The notes below the pieces were generated by a model. That model was not told the origin of the DNA. It made no database searches and saw nothing but the letters and a program-made list of their open reading frames with translations. A DNA stretch of 64,000 nucleotides from Rhodococcus koreensis (GTDB lineage: Bacteria; Actinomycetota; Actinomycetes; Mycobacteriales; Mycobacteriaceae). Positions 50,623-59,998 of the stretch are shown piece after piece. Position numbers and translations under genes: made by a program. The first letter of the stretch is position 1. Each line of letters begins with the position of its first letter. The stretch is from contig NZ_FNSV01000005.1 in NCBI RefSeq assembly GCF_900105905.1, positions 4,712,001-4,776,000 on the forward strand, in the 5' to 3' direction.

Positions 50623-51474
50623 TTGGACATCGTCGACACCCACTGCCACATCATCTCCGACGACGTGACCCGCTACCCCCGGGCCCCGATCGGCGGGACC
50701 CAGTCCGGTTGGGCGACCACCCGCCCGGTCACCGCCGGCGGCATGGTCGAGCGCATGGACGAAGCCGGGATCGGCCAGGCCGTACTGGTACAGGCGACAA
50801 CCGCCTACGGCTACGACAACTCCTACGTACTCGACAGCCGCGCCCAGCGGCCGGACCGGTTCATCGTGGTGGGCACCGTGGATCCGTTGCGGCCGGACGC
50901 CGCCGACAACCTGGAGGCGGCGGTCGGCGACAACGGCCTCGCCGGGGTCCGGCTGTTCACCAGCGGCAGCACGGTGCCCACCCAGGGCGAGTGGTTCGCC
51001 GCGCCGGAGACGTACCCCTTCTGGGACAAGGCCACCGAACTCGGAGTCACGGTATGCCTGCAGATGCGGCTCGGACCGGCGACCGAGCAAGTGCACCAGC
51101 TGCTTCGCCGGTTCCCGTCGGTCCGCGTGCTGCTCGACCACATGGGATACCCCGACATCGCGGCCTCACCCACCGACGCCGGCGAAGCGGTGGCGGAGCT
51201 GGCTGTCCATCCTGGCCTGCACCTCAAGCTGACCCACCGCAATCTCGAACCTCTCCACGACGCCGGCGAAAAGGCCTCTGGTTTCCTCGATCCGGTGCTG
51301 GCAGCGTTCGGAGCACACCGGATCGCGTGGGGTTCCAACCTGCCCGCCGCCGAACAGTCACTGCCCGAACTCGTCGCCCTCGCCCACAAGGTACTGGCCG
51401 ACGTACCCGAGCCCGAACGCCGCGAGATCTTCGCGGGCACCGCGCGACGGCTGTATCCCGGCCTGGCCGGATAG
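50623..51474 (+). CDS. Amidohydrolase, LigI-related (second copy)
   Basis: 283 residues from a TTG start with GAAAGGTG upstream. THCHIIS (about residues 6-12), VLVQATTAYGYDNSYV, LLDHMGYPD and late WGSNLP mirror the copy at 42069-42953, including Asn where LigI has its catalytic Asp. It is the last gene of the rightward operon, ahead of a strong terminator. Lactonase or decarboxylase activity on a pyrone or carboxylated intermediate is inferred. Confidence 0.82.
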   Translation: MDIVDTHCHIISDDVTRYPRAPIGGTQSGWATTRPVTAGGMVERMDEAGIGQAVLVQATTAYGYDNSYVLDSRAQRPDRFIVVGTVDPLRPDAADNLEAAVGDNGLAGVRLFTSGSTVPTQGEWFAAPETYPFWDKATELGVTVCLQMRLGPATEQVHQLLRRFPSVRVLLDHMGYPDIAASPTDAGEAVAELAVHPGLHLKLTHRNLEPLHDAGEKASGFLDPVLAAFGAHRIAWGSNLPAAEQSLPELVALAHKVLADVPEPERREIFAGTARRLYPGLAG

Positions 51475-51503
51475 GTACTTTTCGCGAGAAACCCGCGGGT
51501 CTT

Positions 51504-51539
51504 GCCGGGTGTTCGGTTCTTTCGAGCCGAACACCCGGC
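51504..51539 (+). terminator. Strong hairpin ending the LigJ operon
   Basis: 13-bp perfect stem (51504-51516 with 51527-51539), extendable inward by a G-U, a U-A and a C-G pair to a TTTC loop. It lies 30 bp after the amidohydrolase stop and just ahead of the MFS gene. Confidence 0.8.
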
Positions 51540-51586
51540 CGACCGGCCTGTTCAGGATCGCCAATGGAAGGGAGCAAACCACGCCG

Positions 51587-52813
51587 ATGACCGTCCTCTC
51601 CGGCCTCCGCGGACAAACCTTCGCGTCGCTGCGCACCACCAACTTCCGCCGTTACATCACCGGCCAGACGATCTCGCAGGCCGGCAAGTGGATGCAGACC
51701 ATCGCCCAATCATGGCTCGTCCTCGAACTTTCCGGCTCCGCCACCGCAATCGGTGCGGTGATGGCGTTGCAGACCGTGCCGATGCTCCTCGTCGCCCCGT
51801 ATGGCGGCGTCGTTGCCGATCGGGTCGACAAGCGGCGCCTGATGATCGCCTTGCAAACCCTGATGGGGGTGCAGGCACTGGTCCTCGGAATTCTCACCGT
51901 CACCGGAACAGTCCACCTCTGGCAGGTCTACGTTCTCGCTCTCGTGCTCGGCCTGAACCAGTGCTTCGAAACTCCGACACGCCAATCGTTTCTCCTCGAA
52001 ATGGTCGGGGCCGATCGACTTCGCAACGCCGTCAGCCTGCAATCGGTGCTCACCTCCACGGCACGGATGGTCGGTCCTGCCGTCGCCGGGCTCGTCATCG
52101 CCGCCGGCGGTGTCGGTCTGTGTTTCCTTCTCAACGCCGCAAGTTTCGTCGCGGTCGTGATCTCCCTGCTCACCCTCGATGTCTCGCAGCTCAATCCGTC
52201 ACCACCGACGGTCCGGGCTCGCGGTCAGCTCCGCGAAGGTCTCGCGTACGTCCGGCAGTCCGCTGAACTGACCGTACCGCTGACCATGATGGCGCTGGTC
52301 GGTTGTTTCGCCCTCGAATTCCCCGTAGTGCTACCGGTGATCGCCGACCAGACCCTCGACGCCGGGCCGGGCGCATCCGGCTTCATCACCGCCGCGATGG
52401 GAGCGGGATCGGTGGTGAGCGGGCTCGCTGTCGCAACCTGGGGCCGTACCGGAACCGGGCCGCTCGTCGTCACCGCGACGGCGTTCGGAGCCGTTCTCCT
52501 CGTCGCCGCCGTCGTCCCCAATCTGTGGGTCATGCTGGTCGTCATGGCCTGTGTCGGAGCCTGCAGTGTCGCGTTCAACTCGACGACGAACAGCACACTG
52601 CAACTCGCCGCCGCACCGGACAAACGCGGGCGGGTCATGGCCCTGTTCGGCATGGCATTCATCGGATCCACCGCGGTCGGCGGGCCCATCACCGGATGGG
52701 TGTGTGAGCAGTGGGGCGGCCGCGCAGGATTGCTTCTCGGGGCCGTCGCCTGCCTGATCGCCGCTGCTATCGGTGCACTGCGTCCGAGAGACCGGACTCG
52801 GCCACCGACCTAG
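51587..52813 (+). CDS. MFS exporter (DHA3/EntS-like)
   Basis: 408 residues from MTVLSGLRGQTFASLRTTNFRRY, about 12 TM segments. FRRYITGQTISQAGKWMQTIAQSWLV, ADRVDKRRLMI and the D/P-rich NQCFETPTRQSFL block are typical of DHA3/EntS-like carriers for siderophores or drugs. A GGAAGGGAG site lies about 12 nt upstream. It is separated from the LigJ operon by the terminator and overlaps the convergent kinase gene by 4 bp. Confidence 0.87.
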   Translation: MTVLSGLRGQTFASLRTTNFRRYITGQTISQAGKWMQTIAQSWLVLELSGSATAIGAVMALQTVPMLLVAPYGGVVADRVDKRRLMIALQTLMGVQALVLGILTVTGTVHLWQVYVLALVLGLNQCFETPTRQSFLLEMVGADRLRNAVSLQSVLTSTARMVGPAVAGLVIAAGGVGLCFLLNAASFVAVVISLLTLDVSQLNPSPPTVRARGQLREGLAYVRQSAELTVPLTMMALVGCFALEFPVVLPVIADQTLDAGPGASGFITAAMGAGSVVSGLAVATWGRTGTGPLVVTATAFGAVLLVAAVVPNLWVMLVVMACVGACSVAFNSTTNSTLQLAAAPDKRGRVMALFGMAFIGSTAVGGPITGWVCEQWGGRAGLLLGAVACLIAAAIGALRPRDRTRPPT

Positions 52814-55800
52814 TCGTGCGCCTGCTCCACGACCCAGGCCGCAACCTGGGTGCGGGAGGTGAAACCCAGCTTGGCCAGAATGTGCTCCACGTGACCCTGG
52901 GCGGTGCGCGGTGAGATCACGAGGCGGTCGGCGATGGCCTGGTTGGTCAGGCCTTCGGCGATGAGGTCGGCGACCTGACGTTCCCTCTTGGTCAGTCGCG
53001 TCGGCGCGTCGGTGTCCGGTGTGGAGGTACCGGGCTGCGCTTCGTGGAGGGCGTAGGCGATGGCCGCGTCGAAGCCGAGCTGTTCACCTTTGCGGTGGGC
53101 CGCCGCGAATGCTGTGTCCCCGAGTCCCTGCCGGGCCTTCTCGGCGAATTCGGTCTGGTAGACAATCAGATTGGAATGGATGACCGCGGCACTGCCCACC
53201 GACCTCGCCAGCCATTGCGCGGCTCCCATCAGCACCGCGGCCCGAGTCGGATCTCGCCTCTCGCACGCGATCCAGGCCAGCGCTTCGACGGCGGCTGCGG
53301 CGAAGCGGGGGCTGTGCACCTGCCGCGACAGCTCCAGCGATTCCTCGAGGTATCGGACTGCGCGATCGGCGGCGCCCTGTCGCCACACCGCAATTCCCAA
53401 GGCCCACAGCGAATGCGATCGGTACATCTTCTCGCCGTACTTTTCCGTGATCGCGAGGACCCGCTCGTGGCGCTCGACGGCCCGCTCGGTCTGGCCGGAC
53501 AGTCCGTAGGCCAACCCGAGAAGATAGAGCACGTTCGTCTCGAGTGTGCGATCCCCGCGTGTGCTGAACTCCGTGAGTGCAGTTTCGAGGTGCGAGCATG
53601 CGTCTGGGAGGTCCCCGCTGTAGAGGGCCAGCGTTCCGTCGGCGAAGGAGACGAACGCGCGCATCATAGGGTCGCTCGTGTGCGCGGTGAGGTTCCGCGC
53701 CTCCGCCACGAGCGCGGCACCGGACTCGAGATCGCCCTGCACGTTGGCCATCACGCTGGCGCAGTAGAGCGCCCTGATCCGCTCGACCGTCGGCTCTCCG
53801 GGGCAGCGGGCCAGTAGGTCGGAGAACCAGCGCCGCCCCTCGCTGTACAGACCCTGGGAGGTCCAGAACCAGCGGAGTGCGGCGGCGGTGCGCAGGCCGG
53901 CGGCGGGATCGTCGTCGATGCAGAACTCCAGTGCCTCACGGAGGTTCGGTTGCTCCCGCTTCAAACGGGCGATCCAGTCCAGTTGCCGTGCGCTGATCCA
54001 CTCGGCCTCCGCGGTGAGTGCCAGCGCCTCGTACCAATCCCGGTGCCGGCGACGCAAAGTCACGGTCTCGCCGGTCTGCTCGAGTTTCTCGTAGCCGTAC
54101 GCGCGGAGGGTCTCGAGCATCCGGAACCGCACCACCGACCCGTGCCCCTCCCGGATCAGGATCGATTTCTCCACCAGGGAGGTCAGCGTGTCGAGCAATT
54201 CGTCCGGGCCCAGTCCGTCGCCGCAGACCTGCTCGGCGGCATCGAGTTCGACGCTGCCGGCGAAGACCGCCAACCGACCCCACATCAGTTGCTCACCGGT
54301 GGTGCATAATTCGAAACTCCAATCGATCGACAAACGCAGGGTCTGCTGCCGCGTCGGCGCACCGCGGCTGCCGCGGGTCAGCAGGGTGTAGCGGTCTGTC
54401 AGGCGCCCCAGGATCTGCTCGGGCGACATCGCCCGCAAACGGGCGGCGGCCAGTTCGATCGGCAACGGCAACCCGTCGAGGCGGTGGCAGATCCCCGCCA
54501 CCGCCGCCGCGTTGTCCTCGGTCAGTGCGAATCCGGGAACCGCGGCGGCGGCGCGTTCGGCGAACAGGTGCACCGCATCGTATTTCGGTAATCCCCGCAA
54601 CGACGGCCTGCGATCGGGATCCGGCACGGCCAGCGGCGGCACCTGCAGCACCGCCTCCCCGCCGATGCCGAGGGATTCGCGGCTGGTCGCCAGAATCCGC
54701 AGCGCCGGGCACACCCGCAACAGCGTCTCGGTCAGCTCCGCCACCGCGTCCACCAGGTGCTCGCAATTGTCGAGGACCAGCAGCAGTTCCCTGGAGGCGA
54801 GGAACTCGATCAACACCTCGCGCAGCGGCCGCGCCGAATGGTCCCGCACCCCCACTGCCGCGGCCACCGCGTCCACCAGCGAAGACCCGTCGCGCAGTTC
54901 GCCCAACTCGACCAGCCGCGCACCGTCGCCGTAGTCGCGTTGCACCCCCGCGGCGACGCGCATCGCCAGCCTCGTCTTGCCGACCCCTCCGATCCCGGTC
55001 AGCGTCACCAACCGCGACCCGGCGAGCAGGTTCTTCGCCTCGGTGAGTTCGTGCCGACGGCCGACGAAACTCGTCAGTTCCAAGAGGAGGTGTCCCGTCA
55101 CGCCGCTCGCTGGTGTGGTGCCGCGCGGTCCGTGCCCTCGGTCGTGGACCTGCGCGTCGGGTTCCGTGCGGAGGGCCATGTCGTCGACGGAAAGACCGCG
55201 ATCGAGTTGAATCCGCCGCAGTTCCTCCCCGAAGTCGGCGGCCGTCGCCGGACGTTCACCGGGAGTACGGGACATCGCCCGGGCGATCACGTCGGACACG
55301 TCGTCGGGGATCCCGTGCTCCCGCAGGTCGGGCACGGGTTGCGTGGTGATGCGCAGGAATTGCGCGACCACCTGCTCCCCACTGCGGCGTTCGAACGCGG
55401 CATGACCGGTGAGGGCACTGAACAGCGTCGCCCCGAGACCGTAGACGTCGGCGGCCGGGCTCGGCGGGTCACCCTGGAGGACCTCCGGCGCGGTGTAGGC
55501 CGGCGACCCGGTGACAGCGCCGGTCGCGGTCTCGAAACCGCCGCTGATGTGGGCGATGCCGAAGTCCGTCAACTCCGGTTCGCCGTAATCGGTGAGCAGG
55601 ATGTTCGCGGGTTTGATATCCCGGTGCAGGATGCCGAGCCGGTGCGCCGTCTCCACCGCGCCGGCGACCTTCACCCCCAGCCGCAGCACCTCGTCCAGTT
55701 CGAGGGGACCGTCCTTGCGGACCCGGGCCTCCAGCGACCCGTGCGGGTGATACGGCATCACGATGTACGGAACTCCGCTGTCGGTGGCCCCGACCTGCAG

Positions 55801-56064
55801 GACGCCGACGATGTTCGGATGACCGGTGAGCCGGCCCATCGCCCGCTGCTCCCGGAAGAACCGGGCCTTGTTCTCCTCGTCGAGATCGACGGTGAGCACC
55901 TTCACCGCCACCGTGCGATCCAGATCCGCCTGGGTGCAGCGGTAGACCACTCCGAAGCCGCCGCGTCCGATCTCCCGGGCGTCGTCGAAACCGGCCGCAC
56001 TCAGCTCCGACGCCACGACGGGGACGACGTACCGCTGCGTGTCGAGCGGATCACCTTCACCCAT
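52810..56064 (-). CDS. PknK-like Ser/Thr kinase-NTPase-LuxR regulator
   Basis: 1084 residues from ATG 56064 (GTG 56076 is an alternative). Domains in order: protein kinase (GRGGFGVVY, Lys about 55, HRDIKPANI, DFG, about residues 30-285); STAND-type ATPase with P-loop GIGGVGKTR about 355; a helical TPR-like region about 650-950; C-terminal LuxR HTH LTKRERQVADLIAEGLTNQAI. Kinase and P-loop residues are intact. The layout matches mycobacterial PknK, with a DNA-binding domain at the end. It likely links phosphorylation and ligand sensing to transcription. Confidence 0.9.
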   Translation of the reverse strand: MGEGDPLDTQRYVVPVVASELSAAGFDDAREIGRGGFGVVYRCTQADLDRTVAVKVLTVDLDEENKARFFREQRAMGRLTGHPNIVGVLQVGATDSGVPYIVMPYHPHGSLEARVRKDGPLELDEVLRLGVKVAGAVETAHRLGILHRDIKPANILLTDYGEPELTDFGIAHISGGFETATGAVTGSPAYTAPEVLQGDPPSPAADVYGLGATLFSALTGHAAFERRSGEQVVAQFLRITTQPVPDLREHGIPDDVSDVIARAMSRTPGERPATAADFGEELRRIQLDRGLSVDDMALRTEPDAQVHDRGHGPRGTTPASGVTGHLLLELTSFVGRRHELTEAKNLLAGSRLVTLTGIGGVGKTRLAMRVAAGVQRDYGDGARLVELGELRDGSSLVDAVAAAVGVRDHSARPLREVLIEFLASRELLLVLDNCEHLVDAVAELTETLLRVCPALRILATSRESLGIGGEAVLQVPPLAVPDPDRRPSLRGLPKYDAVHLFAERAAAAVPGFALTEDNAAAVAGICHRLDGLPLPIELAAARLRAMSPEQILGRLTDRYTLLTRGSRGAPTRQQTLRLSIDWSFELCTTGEQLMWGRLAVFAGSVELDAAEQVCGDGLGPDELLDTLTSLVEKSILIREGHGSVVRFRMLETLRAYGYEKLEQTGETVTLRRRHRDWYEALALTAEAEWISARQLDWIARLKREQPNLREALEFCIDDDPAAGLRTAAALRWFWTSQGLYSEGRRWFSDLLARCPGEPTVERIRALYCASVMANVQGDLESGAALVAEARNLTAHTSDPMMRAFVSFADGTLALYSGDLPDACSHLETALTEFSTRGDRTLETNVLYLLGLAYGLSGQTERAVERHERVLAITEKYGEKMYRSHSLWALGIAVWRQGAADRAVRYLEESLELSRQVHSPRFAAAAVEALAWIACERRDPTRAAVLMGAAQWLARSVGSAAVIHSNLIVYQTEFAEKARQGLGDTAFAAAHRKGEQLGFDAAIAYALHEAQPGTSTPDTDAPTRLTKRERQVADLIAEGLTNQAIADRLVISPRTAQGHVEHILAKLGFTSRTQVAAWVVEQAHD

Positions 56065-56195
56065 CGGACGGACCACTCACCCCGTCGGCTCGTGCCGCCG
56101 CGCGCTGGTTCCGACGGCACGACCAGAGCACAGATACAACCGTGGACTCGCCTCTCGATGGCGTGCCCACAAGGATATCGCTGCCATCGGTCGAA

Positions 56196-57221
56196 TCATG
56201 ACGTCCGGGTGGAGTTCCGCACGATGAGGCGTCCGTGGAGTTTCCCCGGCGGCACGGGCCGGTCGAGGTTGTCGAGGCGGTTGACGAGCTGTGTGACGGC
56301 AACGCGGGCAAGGAGTTCGGGCTGCAGGTCCACCGAGGTGATGGGGGGCGTCGCGGATCGGGTGTGCTCCGAGTCGGAGCCGCCGACGATCTGGACGTCG
56401 CCGGGAACGTCGAGTCCGCGTTCCCGGACACGTGCGAGCACTCCGGCCGCGTGCCTGCCGGTGAGGCAGTACACCGCGTCGGGCGGGTCGTCGCGGTCGA
56501 ACAGTTCGTCGGCGGCGTCGCGGCCGCCGGACTCCCCGGTGGTCTCGGGCCGGTGGGCGACCAGCGGGTCCTGACCGCGCGCCTCCGCCCAGGCGCGGTA
56601 GGCGGCCTCGGCGCCGAGGTTCCACGAGTTGGGGTCGGTCCCGGCAACGAGGGCCACTCGCGTGGCACCCGCTTCGTCGAGGTGCTGCAACACCAGGTCG
56701 GTCATGAATTCGGTGTCGGTGTCGATCCAGTTCTCGTACGCGGCCCGTGCCGGATCTTTGCCGACGGACAGGAACGGCACGCCTTCCCCGAGGAGCATCT
56801 CGATGAGGGGATCGTTGGTGACGGGTTCCGTGATCAGGAACCCGTCGCAGGCGAGGGCGGCGGCCGGTGACTCTTCGCGGGTCGGGTCCGACACCAGCAT
56901 GAGTCCGTATCCGAAGTCCATCGCGGCCAGCGCCGCCGAACCCGCGAACCGCAGGAAGTAGTCGACGCCCTCGGGGAGCGAAGAATCCAGCGTTTCGAGG
57001 GGCCGGAGCACGAGGGCGAGGATGCCGAGACGGTTGCTGCGCAGCCCCCTCGCCACCACATCCGGCCGGTAGCCCAGGGACTTCGCGGTCGCGCGGACCC
57101 GCTCCCGCGTCGCGGCGGCGACGACCCCTTTGCCGCTGAACGTGTGCGACACCGTGGTGGTCGACACCCCGGCGTGCCGTGCCACGTCGGCGATGGTGGG
57201 CCGCGATCGTTTCTCCGTCAC
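56196..57221 (-). CDS. LacI family transcriptional regulator
   Basis: 341 residues. HTH TIADVARHAGVSTTTVSHTFSGKG (about residues 9-32) and hinge TAKSLGYRPDVVARGLRSNRLG, then a PBP-like effector domain. It is divergent from the NCS1 permease/C45 gene pair; two perfect palindromes with a central CG lie in the 163-bp gap. The ligand is unknown; the regulated permease suggests a nucleobase- or hydantoin-like compound. Confidence 0.9.
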   Translation of the reverse strand: MTEKRSRPTIADVARHAGVSTTTVSHTFSGKGVVAAATRERVRATAKSLGYRPDVVARGLRSNRLGILALVLRPLETLDSSLPEGVDYFLRFAGSAALAAMDFGYGLMLVSDPTREESPAAALACDGFLITEPVTNDPLIEMLLGEGVPFLSVGKDPARAAYENWIDTDTEFMTDLVLQHLDEAGATRVALVAGTDPNSWNLGAEAAYRAWAEARGQDPLVAHRPETTGESGGRDAADELFDRDDPPDAVYCLTGRHAAGVLARVRERGLDVPGDVQIVGGSDSEHTRSATPPITSVDLQPELLARVAVTQLVNRLDNLDRPVPPGKLHGRLIVRNSTRTS

Positions 57222-57252
57222 CGGATCAGGCTACCAATTGTCCGACCTGCAC

Positions 57253-57264
57253 CAAATCGATTTG
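57253..57264. promoter_or_regulatory. LacI operator 1
   Basis: CAAATCGATTTG, perfect 12-bp palindrome with central CG, 32 bp upstream of the LacI start. Confidence 0.75.
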
Positions 57265-57288
57265 TAAATTTACTTCTCACGCTCTTGT

Positions 57289-57302
57289 CCAAATCGATTT
57301 GG
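57289..57302. promoter_or_regulatory. LacI operator 2
   Basis: CCAAATCGATTTGG, perfect 14-bp palindrome, same core as operator 1 with centres 37 bp apart; 83 bp before the permease start. Confidence 0.78.
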
Positions 57303-57384
57303 TTCCGTACGGTGACCCGGGTCACGCCAGATCGGCGATTGCGCCACCAGCCGCACATCCGTGCTCGTCTACCCGGAGGACCCC

Positions 57385-58812
57385 ATGGCATCGACTCGAG
57401 CAGACTCCCGCGCGGCGAAACCCGGCGCGACGCCGCCGGCCGACCGTGCCGGGAAGGTGGAGACGCACGGCATCGACTTCATCCCCGACGGCGAGCGACA
57501 CGGCCGCGCCCGGGACCTGTTCGCGGTGTGGGCGGCGCCCAACGTGAGCTACCTGACCCTGGTCGTCGGCGGCGCACTGATCCTGATGGGCCTGTCGTTC
57601 TGGCAGGCGCTCGCGGTGATCGTGGTCGGCAACCTGTTCTCGATCCTCACCGGGATCGTCGCCGCCAGCGGACCGGCGTCGGGCACACCCAGCGAGGTGA
57701 TCACCCGGGCGATCTTCGGCATCCGCGGCAACCGGGTGAACATCCTCGTGACCAGCTGGTTCATCAGCGTCTGCTACCTGGCACTGAACTGGGCGGCCGC
57801 GTCGTACACGGCGTTCCGGCTCCTCGAACGGTTCGGCATCCACGCGACCACCCCGGTGAAGGTCGTCGTCATCCTGGCGATCGCCGCCGCCACGCTGGCC
57901 ATCGGTGTATACGGGCACGCGACGATCGTGCGGCTCTACCAGCCGCTGGCCGTCCTGCTGATCCTGATCTTCGTGGTGATGGCCGGCTACGTCCTCGGGA
58001 ACGCCGACTGGGGTTACCAGCCGGCGGAGGCGCTCCACGGAATCGGGCTGTGGGCGACGGTGGCCGCGGGTGTTTCCATCGTGGCGTCGGCTCCGCTGTC
58101 CTACACCAACAGCGCGGACTTCGCCCGCTACCTGCCGGCGACCACGTCGCCGGTGTCGGTCACCGCCTGGACGGCGCTCGGCGCGTTCGTCCCCAGCGTG
58201 TTGTTCACCGCGCTCGGCGCACTCGCCGGCACCGGACTCGACATGGCCGACCCGCAGATCGCACTCGAGGCCATCCTCCCCTCCTGGTTCACGCCGATCT
58301 TCCTGCTCGCCGTCATCGTCGGCACCATCGCCAACAACGCGATGACCGCCTACAGTTCCGGGCTCGCGCTGCAATCGGTCGGCCTGCGCCTGCGTCGCTC
58401 GCGCAGCGTCCTCCTCGACGGCTCGATGGGTGTCGCCATGACGCTGTACGCCCTGCTCGTCTCCAACTTCCTCGACACCGTCAGCAACATGATGCAGCTC
58501 GTCGTGACCGTGATGGGTCCCGTGATGGCCGTCTACGTCGCCGACGTCCTGTGGCGCCGCAACCGCTACGACGGCCTCGGGCTCGGCGACGAAACCAGCA
58601 GCAGCCCCTACTGGTACAGCGGTGGGATCAACTGGGCGGGAACGGTCGCCGTCTTCACCGGCATCGCCGCGGCCGCGCTCTGCGTCGCCGCCCCGGTCTA
58701 CACCGGACCCGTCGCGAACGCGGTCGGCGGCGTGGATCTGTCGTTGCCGGTCGGTTTGCTCGTGTCCGCGGCGCTGTACGTCGTGCTGATGCGCTCGTAC
58801 CGAACCCGCTGA
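57385..58812 (+). CDS. NCS1 family permease (cytosine/purine/allantoin-like)
   Basis: 475 residues from MASTRAD with CGGAGGA 5 nt upstream. About 12 TM segments; GTPSEVITRAIFGIRGNRVNIL, SWFISVCYLALNW and PLSYTNSADFARYLP match the cytosine permease CodB branch of NCS1. Substrates of the family are nucleobases, hydantoins, allantoin and thiamine precursors. It is followed by a C45-type acyltransferase gene after 59 bp, so the two probably act on one N-acyl or amide compound. Confidence 0.9.
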   Translation: MASTRADSRAAKPGATPPADRAGKVETHGIDFIPDGERHGRARDLFAVWAAPNVSYLTLVVGGALILMGLSFWQALAVIVVGNLFSILTGIVAASGPASGTPSEVITRAIFGIRGNRVNILVTSWFISVCYLALNWAAASYTAFRLLERFGIHATTPVKVVVILAIAAATLAIGVYGHATIVRLYQPLAVLLILIFVVMAGYVLGNADWGYQPAEALHGIGLWATVAAGVSIVASAPLSYTNSADFARYLPATTSPVSVTAWTALGAFVPSVLFTALGALAGTGLDMADPQIALEAILPSWFTPIFLLAVIVGTIANNAMTAYSSGLALQSVGLRLRRSRSVLLDGSMGVAMTLYALLVSNFLDTVSNMMQLVVTVMGPVMAVYVADVLWRRNRYDGLGLGDETSSSPYWYSGGINWAGTVAVFTGIAAAALCVAAPVYTGPVANAVGGVDLSLPVGLLVSAALYVVLMRSYRTR

Positions 58813-58871
58813 CCCTCTGTGATCAATTGCTCCACAGCTTTATTCACACCATCTGGATAACGAGGACGATC

Positions 58872-59990
58872 ATGACCGAATCCACCACTGCCCGCCCTCA
58901 CGTCTGCGTCGACGACACCCGGCCGCGCGAACGCGGTGTCGCCCGCGGCACGCAGCTGCGCACCGACCTGCCCGCGTCCGTGGAACTGTATCTGCGCCTG
59001 TTCGATACGGTCGGCGTGAGCGAGAGCCGGACCCGCGACAGTGCGCACTGTCTCGCGGATGTCCTGGGGGCGTGGGGTCCCCGGTACCTCGACGAGATCG
59101 AGGGCATCGCTGTCGGCGCCGGGCTCGAAACCTGGCACGTGATGGCACTGAACGGCCGCACGGAGATCCTGTCCCAGGCCACCGCGGCCCGCCCCGGCGA
59201 GTGCTCCACCATCGCCTACGCACCCGCGGATCGCGCGTCGGCGCCGTTCGGGATCCAAACCTGGGACTGGCATCAGGAACTCGACCCGTACTGGCACACC
59301 CATCAGGTGCGCGGAACCCGCCACGCCTACGTCGGGCTGACCGAGCACGGCATCCTCGGCAAGATCGGGATGAACAGTGCGGGCCTCGGCGTGTTCTTCA
59401 ACATCCTCGGCCACCGCGACGACGCACCGGCCGGGGTGCCCGTGCACATCCTGTCGGCGGCGGTCCTCGGTGAAGCCGGAACCGTCGGCGAGGCCCTCGA
59501 TCTGCTGCGCTCGGCGCCGATCGCAACCTCGGGCGCGCTGACGCTGATCGACCCCGACACCGTCGCGTGCGCCGAGGTCAGCCCCGTCGGCGTCGCCGCC
59601 CTGCACCCGACGGACGGATTCCTGACGCACACCAACCACTTTCTCGACCCGGCCAACGCCGCCCGCGAGAAGGCCGGCCTGTACGAGCCCGACTCCCAGG
59701 ACCGCTACGGGCTGATCGCCTCCCGGCAGCAGCGGTACGCGGCGCCTGCCGTCGCCGATCACCTCGTCGAGTACCTGTACTCCGATCCGGGGCAGCCCCA
59801 GCTGTGCTGCGTCCCCGCCCCGGACGCGGTCTTCGGTCAGCGCTGGGCCACCCTGTCGACGGTGCTGCTCGAACCCGAGCACCGGCGGGCCCGCATCCTC
59901 CCCGGCACGCCGCTCGACGCCCGCCGACGGTCGTGGACCACCCTCGACGCCCCCGCCCCCGCGCCCGCACCCGCGTTCGTGGCCGGGTGA
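58872..59990 (+). CDS. C45 family peptidase/acyltransferase (IAT-like Ntn hydrolase)
   Basis: 372 residues. GECSTIAYAPADR (Cys about 111) has the autocatalytic Cys that becomes the new N-terminus in isopenicillin N acyltransferase-like proteins; the preceding about 110 residues would be the short chain. NSAGLGVFFNIL and THTNHF are further family landmarks. The protein ends in an APAP tail. Function could be amide hydrolysis, N-acyl transfer or beta-lactam acylation; the NCS1 partner favours uptake and hydrolysis of a small amide. Confidence 0.85.
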   Translation: MTESTTARPHVCVDDTRPRERGVARGTQLRTDLPASVELYLRLFDTVGVSESRTRDSAHCLADVLGAWGPRYLDEIEGIAVGAGLETWHVMALNGRTEILSQATAARPGECSTIAYAPADRASAPFGIQTWDWHQELDPYWHTHQVRGTRHAYVGLTEHGILGKIGMNSAGLGVFFNILGHRDDAPAGVPVHILSAAVLGEAGTVGEALDLLRSAPIATSGALTLIDPDTVACAEVSPVGVAALHPTDGFLTHTNHFLDPANAAREKAGLYEPDSQDRYGLIASRQQRYAAPAVADHLVEYLYSDPGQPQLCCVPAPDAVFGQRWATLSTVLLEPEHRRARILPGTPLDARRRSWTTLDAPAPAPAPAFVAG

Positions 59991-59998
59991 CGCCGGGT

